From the NCBI RefSeq assembly GCF_024128855.1, contig NZ_JAMYDV010000013.1:1-64000 (forward strand): DNA of 64,000 nt, written 5' to 3'. Under the pieces are notes generated by a model. That model searched no databases. It saw only the letters and a list, made by a program, of their open reading frames with translations, and had not been told where the DNA came from. A program made the translations under genes and the position numbers. This DNA is from Rhodovulum tesquicola (GTDB taxonomy: Bacteria > Pseudomonadota > Alphaproteobacteria > Rhodobacterales > Rhodobacteraceae). Positions 54,464-63,644 of the stretch are shown piece after piece; within the stretch, counting starts at the first letter, position 1, and the number at the start of each line of letters is the position of its first letter.

Positions 54464-55462
54464 TCAGCCGAAACCCGGGGCAAGCCGGATTTCCCCTGTC
54501 ACGATCCCGCGCCAGTTCCGGATCGGCCCGCCCAGCCGCCCGCGCGTGGCCGGGTGTTCGGGGTCGAGCACGCCCAGCCGGATCAACAGCCCCGCGATCG
54601 CCGCCTCGGCCGCGCGGGTGGCGCCGTCCTCGATCTTGACCGCGATGCCAAGGCCCCGCTCGGGCAGGATCGCGACAAAGACCCCCTCGGCCCCGGTCTT
54701 GACCGCGACGCGGCCATCCACGGCGCGCATCAACTCGGTGCAGGCCCGGCCCTCGCCCGCCACCAGATCGGGATGGGCCAGCATCGCCCCTGTCAGCCGC
54801 GCGGCGGCGCGGACGCGGGGGGTGGCGGCATCGGGCCGGGCGGTCGCAAAGAATGCCATGGCGCGGCCAAGGCCATGCATGGTCGTCGCGAAATTCGGCG
54901 CGGAACAGCCGTCGATCCCGAAGCATGGGCTCGCCTGCCCCGTCACGTCCTCGAACGCGGCGCGGATGGCGCGTTGCACCGGATGGCCGGTATAGTTGTA
55001 ATCGCCCCCCGCCCCCAGATGACGCGCCAGCGTCAGGAACCCCGCATGCTTGCCCGAGCAGTTGTTGTGCAACTGGCTTGGCGCCTCGCCCGCGATCAGC
55101 ATCCGCTTGCGTTCCGCGCTGTCGCGGCTGGGCTGCGCGCCGCAACGCAGGTCGGCCTCGGACAGGCCCAGCCGGTCAAGCCAGGCCGCGATGCGGGCCA
55201 CATGGACCGGCGCCCCCTCATGCGAGGCGCAGGCCAGCGCCAGGTCCGCATCGTCCAGCCCTGCCGCCTCGGCCGCGCCGCTTTCGACCAGCGGCAGCGC
55301 CTGGATCATTTTCACCGATGAGCGCGGATAGATCACCGCGCCCGGGTCGCCCCAGGCCTCAAGAACCGCGCCCGCGCCGTCGCAGATCACCGCATGCCCG
55401 CGATGCCGCGACTCGACCATGCCGCCGCGCCACAGATCGACCATCTCCACCGCTTCGGCCAT
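54464..55462 (-). CDS. L-asparaginase II family protein (Rhizobium etli AnsA type)
   Basis: A 332-residue asparaginase of the family unrelated to the classical E. coli enzymes. It carries YPRSSVKMIQALPLVESGAA, the zinc/active-site region with CASHEG, and NNCSGKHAGFL, all family signatures. The ATG at 55462 has GGGGAGGCGG upstream; the frame extends farther without similarity. It lies 63 bases upstream of the aminotransferase-kinase pair, so it is likely to be the first gene of an amino-acid catabolic operon. Confidence 0.9.
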   Translation of the reverse strand: MAEAVEMVDLWRGGMVESRHRGHAVICDGAGAVLEAWGDPGAVIYPRSSVKMIQALPLVESGAAEAAGLDDADLALACASHEGAPVHVARIAAWLDRLGLSEADLRCGAQPSRDSAERKRMLIAGEAPSQLHNNCSGKHAGFLTLARHLGAGGDYNYTGHPVQRAIRAAFEDVTGQASPCFGIDGCSAPNFATTMHGLGRAMAFFATARPDAATPRVRAAARLTGAMLAHPDLVAGEGRACTELMRAVDGRVAVKTGAEGVFVAILPERGLGIAVKIEDGATRAAEAAIAGLLIRLGVLDPEHPATRGRLGGPIRNWRGIVTGEIRLAPGFG

Positions 55463-55640
55463 GATCCGCCTCCCCTTCAAGCCCACGCGATTTTGTGCGA
55501 TGAGGGATTTCACATCGCTGCGCGCCTACGGTAGGTTGCGCCTATCGAGTTGCAAACCGTCCCGCCAACGGAGAAACGGCTGACCGAGGGGCCGGTCCGG
55601 CGGACAGAGAGGCAAACACGGCTGGAGGCCTGTATCGACG

Positions 55641-56174
55641 ATGAACTCCCTCATGCGAACGGCCCTTGCGGGCGGATTGACGGCGCTATGGGCATTGGCT
55701 GCCCAGGCACAGCAGGAATCGACCAACAATGTCGCGGTCAAGACCGACTGGAACGTCTTCGTCGAGACGAACCCGCGCGAATGCTGGGGCGTCTCGCCGC
55801 CCAAGGAGACGGTGAACACCCGTGACGGGCGGGTGGTCGCGGTGAATCGTGGCGATATCCGTCTGTTCGTGACTTTCCGGCCCGGCGCCGGTGCCGCGGG
55901 AGAGGTGTCGTTCACCGGCGGCTATCCTTTCGCAGATGGCTCGACCGTCTCGGTCCGGATTGGCGACGAGACCTATGAACTGTTCACCGAGAACCAGTGG
56001 GCGTGGCCTGCTTCCAAGGAGGAAGATGCCCGGCTGCTCGCCGCGATGAAGCGCGGCGCCGAGGCGGTGGTGACGGCGCGGTCGTCCCGCGGTACGACGA
56101 CCAAGGATACTTTCTCGCTGATGGGCTTTACCGCCGCGATGGAGGAGGCCGAGCGCCGCTGCGCCGGCAACTGA
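55641..56174 (+). CDS. IalB-like (invasion associated locus B) exported protein
   Basis: A 177-residue protein with a Sec signal (MNSLMRTALAGGLTALWALAAQA, cleavage likely after AQA). The mature part has DWNVFVETNPRECWGVSPP and the C-terminal FSLMGFTAAMEEAERRC, matching the IalB family (PF06776). The two mature-chain cysteines, one in the REC block and one near the C-terminus, probably form a disulfide. IalB proteins are periplasmic or outer-membrane proteins named from Bartonella; their role in free-living bacteria is unclear. A strong terminator follows. Confidence 0.87.
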   Translation: MNSLMRTALAGGLTALWALAAQAQQESTNNVAVKTDWNVFVETNPRECWGVSPPKETVNTRDGRVVAVNRGDIRLFVTFRPGAGAAGEVSFTGGYPFADGSTVSVRIGDETYELFTENQWAWPASKEEDARLLAAMKRGAEAVVTARSSRGTTTKDTFSLMGFTAAMEEAERRCAGN

Positions 56175-56200
56175 CCCCGGCCCGGGGCCGGTAACGGATG

Positions 56201-56242
56201 TCCCGCACGCGGCCCTGCCGCCTGCGGGATGTTTTCTTTTTC
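56201..56242 (+). terminator. Rho-independent terminator after the ialB-like gene
   Basis: TCCCGCA (56201-56207) pairs with TGCGGGA (56223-56229), with an inner GCGGC-CCT-GCCGC stem, followed by TGTTTTCTTTTTC. This is a canonical terminator. rlmN starts 33 bases later, so it must use its own promoter or readthrough. Confidence 0.85.
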
Positions 56243-56274
56243 GGGCCGATCCCATATAAGGAGCACCCCGCCCG

Positions 56275-57519
56275 ATGGAGACGCGCAAGATGACCGCGAG
56301 CCCGCCGATCACGCCCGAGGTGCTGCCGATTCCGCGCAAGCCACCCGAGGCCGCGCGCCTTAACCTGGTGGGCCTGACCCGGCCCCAGCTGCGGGCCGCC
56401 CTTGTCGCGGCGGGCACGCCCGAGGCGCAGGCGAAGATGCGCGAGAACCAGCTTTGGCAATGGATCTACCACAAGGGCGTGCGCAGCTTCGACGCGATGA
56501 CCAACCTTGCCAAGGACTACCGCGCGCTGCTGGCCGGACATTTCGCGATCGAACTGCCCGAACTGGTCACACGCACCGTTTCGGCCGACGGCACGCGGAA
56601 ATACCTCGTCCGGATCGCGGGCGGCCACGAGGTCGAGGTGGTCTATATCCCGGAAGACTCGCGCGGCACGCTCTGCATTTCGTCCCAGGTGGGCTGCACG
56701 CTGACCTGCACCTTCTGCCATACCGGCACGCAACGGCTGGTGCGCAACCTGACCGCGGCCGAGATCGTCGGCCAGATCATGCTGGCCCGCGACGACCTGG
56801 GCGAATGGCCGGAGCCGGGCCGCGCGCCCAAGGACGAGACGCGGCTGATCTCGAACCTCGTGCTGATGGGGATGGGCGAGCCGCTTTACAATTTCGAGGC
56901 GGTTCGGGACGCGATGAAGATCGCGATGGATAACGAGGGCATTTCGCTGAGCCGCCGCCGCATCACGCTGTCGACCAGCGGCATCGTGCCCGAGATCGCG
57001 CGTGCAGGCACCGAGATCGGCTGCCTGCTGGCGGTGTCGCTGCACGCCACGACCGACGAATTGCGCAACCAGCTGGTGCCGATCAACCGAAAATACCCGC
57101 TGGCGCAACTGCTTGACGCGCTCCGGGCCTATCCGAAACTGTCGAATTCCGAACGGATCACCTTTGAATACGTGATGCTGAAGGGCGTGAACGACAGCGA
57201 TGCGGATGCGCGCCGGCTGGTCAGGCTGATCGCGGGGATTCCCGCAAAGATCAACCTGATCCCGTTCAACGAATGGCCCGGCGCACCCTATCAGCGGTCC
57301 GACTGGGACCGGATCGAGGCCTTTGCCGACATCGTGCACAAGGCTGGCTATGCAAGCCCCATCCGAACGCCGCGGGGCGAGGACATCATGGCGGCCTGCG
57401 GGCAGTTGAAGTCGGCGACCGAGCGCGCGCGGAAGAGCCGCTTCGAGATCGCCGCCGAGGCCGGCCTGCCCCAGCCCGAACGCGTCGTGCGCCGCCCGGA
57501 CGCGCCCGACCTGCACTGA
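56275..57519 (+). CDS. rlmN: RlmN, 23S rRNA A2503 / tRNA A37 C2-methyltransferase
   Basis: A 414-residue radical-SAM enzyme. The CxxxCxxC motif is [24 protein letters not shown] and the methyl-carrying Cys near the C-terminus (MAACGQL) are present, as is [20 protein letters not shown] lies about 11 bases upstream of the ATG at 56275; a second ATG five codons on is possible. It methylates the peptidyl-transferase centre. Confidence 0.96.
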   Translation: METRKMTASPPITPEVLPIPRKPPEAARLNLVGLTRPQLRAALVAAGTPEAQAKMRENQLWQWIYHKGVRSFDAMTNLAKDYRALLAGHFAIELPELVTRTVSADGTRKYLVRIAGGHEVEVVYIPEDSRGTLCISSQVGCTLTCTFCHTGTQRLVRNLTAAEIVGQIMLARDDLGEWPEPGRAPKDETRLISNLVLMGMGEPLYNFEAVRDAMKIAMDNEGISLSRRRITLSTSGIVPEIARAGTEIGCLLAVSLHATTDELRNQLVPINRKYPLAQLLDALRAYPKLSNSERITFEYVMLKGVNDSDADARRLVRLIAGIPAKINLIPFNEWPGAPYQRSDWDRIEAFADIVHKAGYASPIRTPRGEDIMAACGQLKSATERARKSRFEIAAEAGLPQPERVVRRPDAPDLH

Positions 57520-57561
57520 CGCTGTTCCGACACACCGGGGCACTCCCGCCCCCGGGCCGCC

Positions 57562-57617
57562 CGGGGCTTGCGCCCCGCTTGCCCTGCGTTGGGCGTGGCG
57601 CGGCCTTGCGGCCGCGC
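57562..57617. repeat. Two GC-rich TTGC-loop hairpins between convergent rlmN and the LOG-family gene
   Basis: CGGGGC-TTGC-GCCCCG (57562-57577) and GCGCGGCC-TTGC-GGCCGCGC (57598-57617) are perfect stems with the same TTGC loop. The second is followed by GGGGGTATTTGGGCCAAGAA, a string I associate with intergenic repeats in Rhodobacteraceae. No T-run is present. They lie where both convergent genes need termination. Confidence 0.5.
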
Positions 57618-57648
57618 GGGGGTATTTGGGCCAAGAAGAAGGGTGCGG

Positions 57649-58464
57649 TCAGCCCTTCGGGGTCCAGCGCTCGATCACGGCGAGCGCCTCCTCGGCGGTT
57701 TCGACAAAGGTGAACAGGTCGAGATCGGCGCGCGAGATCGTGCCCGCCTCGGCCAGGGCCTCCCAGTTGATGACCTTTTCCCAGAACGCCCGGCCGAACA
57801 GCAGGAAGGGCACGGGATCCATGCGTTCCGTCTGGATCAGCGTCAGCGCCTCGAACATCTCGTCAAGCGTGCCGAAGCCGCCCGGGAAGATTGCGATGGC
57901 GGCGGCGCGCAGCAGGAAATGCATCTTGCGGATGCCGAAATAGTGGAAGTTGAAGCACAGATCGGGGGTGACATAGGGGTTGGGCGCCTGTTCATGGGGC
58001 AGCACGATGTTCAGCCCGATCGACACGCCGCCCGCCTCGGCCGCCCCGCGATTGCCCGCCTCCATGATGCCGGGGCCGCCGCCTGTGACGATGACGTGAT
58101 GCTTGCCGTTGCGCTGGCTCTTCTCGGTGATCAGCCGGGCGAATTTCCGCGCCTCGTCATAATAGCGCGTGTAGTCGGCCAGCGTTTCGGTCGCGGCCTC
58201 GCCCCGGCGCGCGGGCTCGGGGATGCGGGCCGAGCCGAACAGCACGATCGTGCTGTCGATGCCGAATTCCTTCATCACCAGTTCGGGCTTCATCAGTTCG
58301 AGTTGCAGCCGCACCGGGCGCAGTTCGTCGCGCCACAGGAATTCGGGATCGGCAAAGGCAAGCCGATAGGCCGGGGCGCGGGTCTGCGGGGTATCGGGAA
58401 CCTCGCGGATTGCTTCGACATCCTCCTGGGCGTCGCGGAACGGGCGTCGGCTGTCGTCTTGCAT
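57649..58464 (-). CDS. LOG family protein (TIGR00730-type, cytokinin-riboside-monophosphate phosphoribohydrolase-like)
   Basis: A 271-residue LOG-like Rossmann-fold protein. The signature PGGxGTxxE appears as FPGGFGTLDEMFE, with VTGGGPGIMEAGNRGA upstream. An N-terminal extension of about 70 residues precedes the core. LOG proteins hydrolyse nucleoside monophosphates to base and ribose phosphate. The gene is convergent with rlmN and divergent from dapD. Confidence 0.9.
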   Translation of the reverse strand: MQDDSRRPFRDAQEDVEAIREVPDTPQTRAPAYRLAFADPEFLWRDELRPVRLQLELMKPELVMKEFGIDSTIVLFGSARIPEPARRGEAATETLADYTRYYDEARKFARLITEKSQRNGKHHVIVTGGGPGIMEAGNRGAAEAGGVSIGLNIVLPHEQAPNPYVTPDLCFNFHYFGIRKMHFLLRAAAIAIFPGGFGTLDEMFEALTLIQTERMDPVPFLLFGRAFWEKVINWEALAEAGTISRADLDLFTFVETAEEALAVIERWTPKG

Positions 58465-58555
58465 GGGCTTCTCATCGGGCTTGGATTGCGCCGGGCAAGT
58501 CTAGCCTCTATAGCCTGATGTCCAGTTAAACCAGCCATCTTTCCGGGGGAATTCC

Positions 58556-59383
58556 ATGTCCGACGTCCAGCTCGAAGCCGCCATCGAAGCCGCATGGGAA
58601 GCGCGCGACACGATCACCCCCGCCACCAGGGGCGAGGTTCGCGACGCCGTCGAGACGACGCTGCATGCGCTGGACCAGGGCACGCTGCGGGTGGCCGTGC
58701 GCCAGGCGGACGGGCGCTGGCATGTCAACCAATGGGCCAAGAAGGCGGTGCTGCTGGGCTTCCGGTTGCAGGACATGGGCGTGCAGACCGGCGGGCCGCA
58801 GGGCGGCACCTGGTGGGACAAGGTCGACAGCAAGTTCGCCCATTGGGGCGAGGCGCAGTGGAAGGCCGCGGGCTTCCGTGCGGTGCCGAACTGCGTGGTG
58901 CGCCGCTCGGCCCATATCGGCAAGGGCGTGGTGCTGATGCCCTGTTTCGTCAATCTCGGGGCCTATGTGGACGAGGGCACGATGGTCGACACCTGGGCGA
59001 CGGTCGGATCCTGCGCGCAGATCGGCAAGAACGTGCACCTGTCGGGCGGTGTGGGCATCGGAGGCGTGCTGGAGCCGATGCAGGCCGGCCCCACCATCAT
59101 CGAGGACAACTGCTTCATCGGCGCCCGCTCCGAGGTGGTCGAGGGCTGCATCGTGCGCGAGGGCTCGGTGCTCGGCATGGGCGTGTTCATCGGCAAGTCG
59201 ACCAGGATCGTCGACCGCGAAACCGGCGAGGTGATGTATGGCGAGGTGCCGCCTTATTCGGTGGTCGTGGCAGGGTCCATGCCGTCCAAGGGCGGCGTCA
59301 ACCTTTACTGCGCGGTGATCGTGAAACGGGTGGACGCACAGACCCGGTCCAAGACCGGCATCAACGAGCTTCTGCGTGACTGA
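58556..59383 (+). CDS. dapD: DapD, tetrahydrodipicolinate N-succinyltransferase
   Basis: A 275-residue left-handed beta-helix acyltransferase. The N-terminal helical domain runs about 1-100. Hexapeptide repeats follow around [20 protein letters not shown] and [20 protein letters not shown], with [11 protein letters not shown]. It acts in the succinylase branch of lysine and meso-DAP synthesis, feeding MurE. The 3' end overlaps the next small gene by 8 bases. Confidence 0.97.
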   Translation: MSDVQLEAAIEAAWEARDTITPATRGEVRDAVETTLHALDQGTLRVAVRQADGRWHVNQWAKKAVLLGFRLQDMGVQTGGPQGGTWWDKVDSKFAHWGEAQWKAAGFRAVPNCVVRRSAHIGKGVVLMPCFVNLGAYVDEGTMVDTWATVGSCAQIGKNVHLSGGVGIGGVLEPMQAGPTIIEDNCFIGARSEVVEGCIVREGSVLGMGVFIGKSTRIVDRETGEVMYGEVPPYSVVVAGSMPSKGGVNLYCAVIVKRVDAQTRSKTGINELLRD

Positions 59384-59717
59384 CAAACCCAAACGCCCGC
59401 ACCAAATCTATACCCTGCTCGTCGAGGTCGGGCGCAAGCCTGACGACGGGCTGCCCGAGGGCGCCACGGGGGCGGGGCTGATGTGTTATGCCTCGGGCGT
59501 GGACGAGGCCGAGGCGGTGCGCGAAACCGTTACCGTGCTGAAGCAGGCCGGGCTCGCGCCGCTGGATGTCACGGGCTACGGCACCGCGGAGGAGCGGCGC
59601 GCGCAGGGCCATGAGATCGACGCCGAGGAAGCCGCTCTGATGGATCGGGCGCTGGCCGAGAACGCGGTGATCGTGGCGCAGATGGAGCCGTTCTTCGACG
59701 GTGACGAGGACGACTGA
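59376..59717 (+). CDS. Conserved hypothetical protein coupled to dapD
   Basis: A 113-residue acidic protein, unrecognised. It starts at GTG 59376 inside the dapD 3' end. The sequence reads [20 protein letters not shown], then [20 protein letters not shown], then [19 protein letters not shown], and ends in an acidic tail (FFDGDEDD). Predicted alpha/beta fold without membrane segments. The overlap with dapD points to translational coupling. Confidence 0.75.
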   Translation: MTDKPKRPHQIYTLLVEVGRKPDDGLPEGATGAGLMCYASGVDEAEAVRETVTVLKQAGLAPLDVTGYGTAEERRAQGHEIDAEEAALMDRALAENAVIVAQMEPFFDGDEDD

Positions 59718-59720
59718 CCC

Positions 59721-60575
59721 TCAGCCGCCCGGGCGCAGCCGGAAGATCATGTAGCGGTTGTCGCGGCAGAACGCCTCGGCCGTGCGTTCGCGCCCCATCA
59801 GCCGGGCGGCCAGTCTTTCGCGACGGCGCGCGTTCAACACCAGGCCCAGCGCGCGGTGCATCAGCCAGCGCCCGCACGGGCGTTTCGCGGCCAGTTCGGC
59901 GTCGATCCGCGTGATCGCGTGGCCGAACACGTTGAACAACGCCTGTTCCAGATCGATCGAGGGGGCGACGGCCTCGGTGATGTCCTCCTCGACCAGCGGC
60001 ACGAGGCCGCGTGCTGCCATCTCCTCGCGCATGAGGGCCAGCCGGTGCCCGCCGCCTGCGGCGCGGATCCGGCCCCCGCGCTGAAAGCTGTCCGACCGGA
60101 AGCAGTCCGCGATCAGGATCTCGCCGCCGGGCACCAGAAGGCCGGCCGCCTTGTCGAGCGCCAGCGCGCAGGGGATGTACTGGAAGCTTTCCGAGAACAG
60201 GCACAGATCGAAGCGCGGGGCCGAGGCGAAATCCTGGAACGGCATCTCGTGCACCTTGGCCGCGGGCGCGTTGGCGCGGCAGCGGCTGGCGAGGAAGGCG
60301 CTGGGCACCACGATCTCGACCTCGTGGCCCCGCGCGATCAGCTTGGCCGCCGTTTCGCCCGCGCCGCCGCCGATATCGAGGACCCTCAGCCGCCCTTCGG
60401 GCAGGTGCGAAAACAGCAGGTCTGTATAGGCCGCCTGTGCCCGGCCCAGATTGGCCGCTGTCACGTCAAGGCCGGTCCACAGCCCGTAATGCAGGTTCTC
60501 GGCCCCGGTCAGCCAGCGGATGAAGGCAAGGCCCGCATCAAGCCCCACCGCGCGGGTGTCGATCTTCCCGGTCAT
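59721..60575 (-). CDS. SAM-dependent methyltransferase
   Basis: A 284-residue class I methyltransferase. Motif I is VLDIGGGAGETAAKLIARGH, motif II-like FDLCLFSESFQYI and post-III LVPGGEILIADCF. The N-terminal region (AGLAFIRWLTGAENLHYGLW) recalls lipid or polyketide methyltransferases of the cyclopropane-synthase-related group. The ATG at 60575 has GAGGGG upstream; upstream residues in the same frame show no similarity. The substrate is unknown. It lies between a dapD-linked gene and rppH. Confidence 0.8.
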   Translation of the reverse strand: MTGKIDTRAVGLDAGLAFIRWLTGAENLHYGLWTGLDVTAANLGRAQAAYTDLLFSHLPEGRLRVLDIGGGAGETAAKLIARGHEVEIVVPSAFLASRCRANAPAAKVHEMPFQDFASAPRFDLCLFSESFQYIPCALALDKAAGLLVPGGEILIADCFRSDSFQRGGRIRAAGGGHRLALMREEMAARGLVPLVEEDITEAVAPSIDLEQALFNVFGHAITRIDAELAAKRPCGRWLMHRALGLVLNARRRERLAARLMGRERTAEAFCRDNRYMIFRLRPGG

Positions 60576-60637
60576 GCGTCCCCTCGGTTTGGTCGCCGCT
60601 TCGATGCGCAATTTCCGTCCTGGGGGCAAGCTCGGGT

Positions 60638-61147
60638 TCAGCCTATCCGCCCGGCAAGCTCGGCAACGACGCGCTCGTAGACCGCGCGCTTGAAGGGCAC
60701 GATGCTGGCCGCCAGTTGGGCGGGGTCGAGCCAGGCCCATTCCGAGAACTCGGGATGCGCGGTCGCGATGTCGATCTGGTCGTCGGTGCCGAGAAAGCGC
60801 ATCAGGAACCAGAGCTGCCTCTGGCCGCGATAGCGCCCCTTCCAGATCTTGCCCATCAACTCGGGCGGCAGGTCGTACTGCACCCAGTCGGCGGTGTGGT
60901 CGATCACCTCGACCAGATCGGGCGTCACCCCGGTTTCCTCGAACAGTTCGCGCAGCGCCGCCGCCAGCGGGTCCTCGTCCCCGTCGATTCCGCCCTGTGG
61001 CATCTGCCAGGCAGGTTCGGGCCAGTCCTTGCGCTGGCCGACGAAAACGCGGCCCTCGGCATTCACCAGCATGACGCCAACACAGGGGCGATAGGGCAGC
61101 TTCTCGATTTCTTCGGGGCTCAGCATGGGCATGGCGGGCCGGCGCAT
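60638..61147 (-). CDS. rppH: RppH-type RNA pyrophosphohydrolase (Nudix)
   Basis: A 169-residue Nudix hydrolase. It opens [20 protein letters not shown] and has [14 protein letters not shown] leading into the Nudix box with RELFEETGV, then [16 protein letters not shown]. RppH converts 5'-triphosphate mRNA ends to monophosphate and starts decay. It is the last gene of gpmI-envC-ctpA-rppH, 18 bases after the ctpA stop. Confidence 0.94.
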   Translation of the reverse strand: MRRPAMPMLSPEEIEKLPYRPCVGVMLVNAEGRVFVGQRKDWPEPAWQMPQGGIDGDEDPLAAALRELFEETGVTPDLVEVIDHTADWVQYDLPPELMGKIWKGRYRGQRQLWFLMRFLGTDDQIDIATAHPEFSEWAWLDPAQLAASIVPFKRAVYERVVAELAGRIG

Positions 61148-61165
61148 GGTCCGGCCCTGTCCTTT

Positions 61166-62497
61166 CTAGTCGTTCGGGCCAAGCGCCGAGAGGCCCTTGA
61201 GGATGTCGATCGCATAGGCGAGCTGGTAATCCTCCTCGCGCAGCTTGGCGGCGGCCTCGGCCTTCTGCAATTCTTCCTCGGCCTGGCGGCGTTCATCCTC
61301 GGTCATGCTGTCATTGCCGAGCGCGCCGCGCAGATCGGCCTCGGACCGGCTGGGGCGGCCATTGGGCGTCTCTTCCTCGGTGACCGGGCTGCGCGGGGGC
61401 TGGGCCACGACGATGTCGGGCGACACGCCGAGCGCCTGGATCGACCGGCCCGAGGGGGTGTAGTAGCGCGAGGTCGTCAGCCGCATCGCGCTATCGCCCT
61501 TCAGCGGCATCACCGTCTGGACCGAGCCCTTGCCGAAGCTCTTGGTGCCGACCACGATGGCGCGGCGATGATCCTTGAGCGCACCGGCCACGATCTCGGA
61601 AGCCGAGGCCGAACCGCCATTGATCAGCACCACGATCGGCTTTCCGCCGGTGATGTCGCCCTTGGTGGCGTTGAAGCGGTCGCTGTCCTGCGGGTTGCGG
61701 CCACGGGTCGAGACGATCTCGCCCGCATCGAGGAAGGCGTCGGACACCTTGATCGCCTGCGGCAGCAGCCCGCCCGGGTTGTTGCGCAGATCCAGCACGA
61801 CACCTTTGACATTCTCGATGCCGCCCAGTTCCTCGACCGACTTCTGCCACTCGGCCTCGAGATTGGTATAGGTCTGGTCGTTGAACGTGGTCACGCGCAG
61901 CACCACGGTATCGCCCTGAACCCGCGAACGTACCGCCGTCAGCTTGATCGTGTCACGGATGATGGTGACGTCGAAAGGCTCGGTCGCCGGGCGGACCACG
62001 GTGATGACGATCTCGCTTCCCACGGGGCCGCGCATCATCTCGACCGCCTGGTCCAGGGTCAGGCCCAGCACGCTTTCGCCGTCGACATGGGTGATGAAAT
62101 CGCCCGCCTCGATCCCGGCCTCGTCGGCGGGCGTGCCGTCGATCGGCGAGACCACCTTGACGAAACCGTCCTCCTGCGTGACCTCGATGCCCAGCCCCCC
62201 GAACTCGCCCCGGGTCTGCACCTGCATGTCGTCGAAATCCTTGGGCGGCAGGTAACCCGAATGCGGATCGAGCGAGGTCAGCATCCCGTTGATCGCGGCC
62301 TCGATCAGCTTGGACTCGTCCACCTCCTCGACATATTGCGCGCGGATGCGTTCGAACACATCGCCGAAAAGGTCGAGCTGTTCGTAGACCGAGCTCTTGC
62401 GGGCGGCCTCCTGCGCGAGCAGCGGACCGGCCACCTGTGTGGCCAGGACCGCCCCGGCAATGGTGCCGCCCAGCGCGGCCAACGCGAATTTCTTCAT
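61166..62497 (-). CDS. ctpA: CtpA-type carboxyl-terminal protease (S41 peptidase)
   Basis: A 443-residue exported protease. The N-terminal signal MKKFALAALGGTIAGAVLATQV is followed by a PDZ domain (about 85-165, with GGLGIEVTQEDGFVKVV). The catalytic Ser is in GGSASASEIVAGAL and the Lys in GTKSFGKGSVQ. It trims or regulates envelope proteins, including cell-wall hydrolases. It is encoded 7 bases after envC, a conserved neighbour and functional partner. Confidence 0.95.
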   Translation of the reverse strand: MKKFALAALGGTIAGAVLATQVAGPLLAQEAARKSSVYEQLDLFGDVFERIRAQYVEEVDESKLIEAAINGMLTSLDPHSGYLPPKDFDDMQVQTRGEFGGLGIEVTQEDGFVKVVSPIDGTPADEAGIEAGDFITHVDGESVLGLTLDQAVEMMRGPVGSEIVITVVRPATEPFDVTIIRDTIKLTAVRSRVQGDTVVLRVTTFNDQTYTNLEAEWQKSVEELGGIENVKGVVLDLRNNPGGLLPQAIKVSDAFLDAGEIVSTRGRNPQDSDRFNATKGDITGGKPIVVLINGGSASASEIVAGALKDHRRAIVVGTKSFGKGSVQTVMPLKGDSAMRLTTSRYYTPSGRSIQALGVSPDIVVAQPPRSPVTEEETPNGRPSRSEADLRGALGNDSMTEDERRQAEEELQKAEAAAKLREEDYQLAYAIDILKGLSALGPND

Positions 62498-62504
62498 GGC
62501 GTCC

Positions 62505-63644
62505 TCAATCCTTGTCGTGCGTGAACCACGGTTCGGGGTCCACCGGGCGTCCGCCCCGTCTCAGTTCCATATAAAGCGTTTCCGTGCGCAAATCGCCATC
62601 ACGATTTGAGGCGCCATCCAGAAACGCCGCCGTCCGCGGATCGGCGCCGCCCATCAGTCCCACCGGGCGCCCCGCCGACAGCACCTCGCCTTCGGCTCCG
62701 TAGACCTCGGCCAACCCCGCCAGAACCAGCAGATAGCCCTCGGCGGGCTCCAGCACGATCACGTTTCCGTAGTCGAGCAGCGGCCCGCGATAGCGGATCG
62801 TCGCCGGGACCGGCGTCGTGACAAGCGCCAGCGGGCGGGTTGCCAGCACCAGACCGGGGCGCGAGATCCCGGCCGCGTCCGGTTCGTCGAAGCGGCGCAG
62901 GATGGTCGCCTCGACCGGCAGCGCCAGCCGCCCCCGGCGCAGGGCGAAATCCTCGGCCTGGCTGTCCTCGGGCGCGGTCGGTCCCTCGGCCTGGATCAGC
63001 CCGGCGGCGAAACCGTCCAGCGTGTCACTGCTTTCGACCAGCGCGCGCAGATGGTCCGCATCGGCGGCGAAGCGGCGCGGCAGGTCGCGGCGCTCGGACA
63101 TCGCCTGGCTGAGTTCCGTGCGCGCCCGCTGTGCACCGGCCAGCCCCTCGGCCAGCGTCTGGGCGGCGCTTTCCTGAAGCGCGCGCATCAGCGCGATTTC
63201 TTCCACGCGGGCGCGCAGGGTATTGGCTTCGGCCTTCAGAACGGGCGTGACCTCGCCCAGCATCATGCCCGCGCGCGCGGTGCCGAGCGGCCCGGCAGGG
63301 TGCAGCAAGAGCGCCTCGGGGCTTTGCGGCATCACCGACAGCGCGCCCAGAAGCTGCGCGATCTCGGCCCGGCGGGCGTCGAGCACCAGCGCGATGGCCT
63401 GCTCGCGGATCGCCGCACGCCGCATCCCCTCGCGCAGCGCGGCAAGCCCGTCCTCATAGGCGCGGATCGTCTCGCTGAGTGCCGCGACCCGGTCGCGCGC
63501 GCCCTCGGCGTCCTGAAGCGACCGCGCCGCCGCGCGCAGCGCCTCGGCAGCGGCGCGCGCGGTTTCGGCGGGGTCGCTCTGGGCGGCGGCAGGCGCGGCG
63601 CCCGCCAGCGCTAGGATCACAAGGAGGGAGCGCGCGCGTCTCAC
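62505..63644 (-). CDS. envC: EnvC-like murein hydrolase activator (degenerate LytM)
   Basis: A 379-residue exported protein. It starts at GTG 63644, overlapping the gpmI stop (GTGA), and has a signal [18 protein letters not shown]. An alanine-rich coiled coil fills about residues 20-230. The C-terminal M23/LytM-like domain (about 255-375, with [22 protein letters not shown]-type strands) lacks the catalytic histidines (HxH replaced by LVL), as in EnvC activators of amidases. It should control septal peptidoglycan cleavage. Confidence 0.88.
   Translation of the reverse strand: MRRARSLLVILALAGAAPAAAQSDPAETARAAAEALRAAARSLQDAEGARDRVAALSETIRAYEDGLAALREGMRRAAIREQAIALVLDARRAEIAQLLGALSVMPQSPEALLLHPAGPLGTARAGMMLGEVTPVLKAEANTLRARVEEIALMRALQESAAQTLAEGLAGAQRARTELSQAMSERRDLPRRFAADADHLRALVESSDTLDGFAAGLIQAEGPTAPEDSQAEDFALRRGRLALPVEATILRRFDEPDAAGISRPGLVLATRPLALVTTPVPATIRYRGPLLDYGNVIVLEPAEGYLLVLAGLAEVYGAEGEVLSAGRPVGLMGGADPRTAAFLDGASNRDGDLRTETLYMELRRGGRPVDPEPWFTHDKD

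Noticed and set aside
53532-55321. Plus-strand open frames antisense to the aminotransferase and asparaginase genes
   Set aside because: The minus-strand genes have clear family motifs and ribosome sites; the plus-strand frames are mirror shadows.
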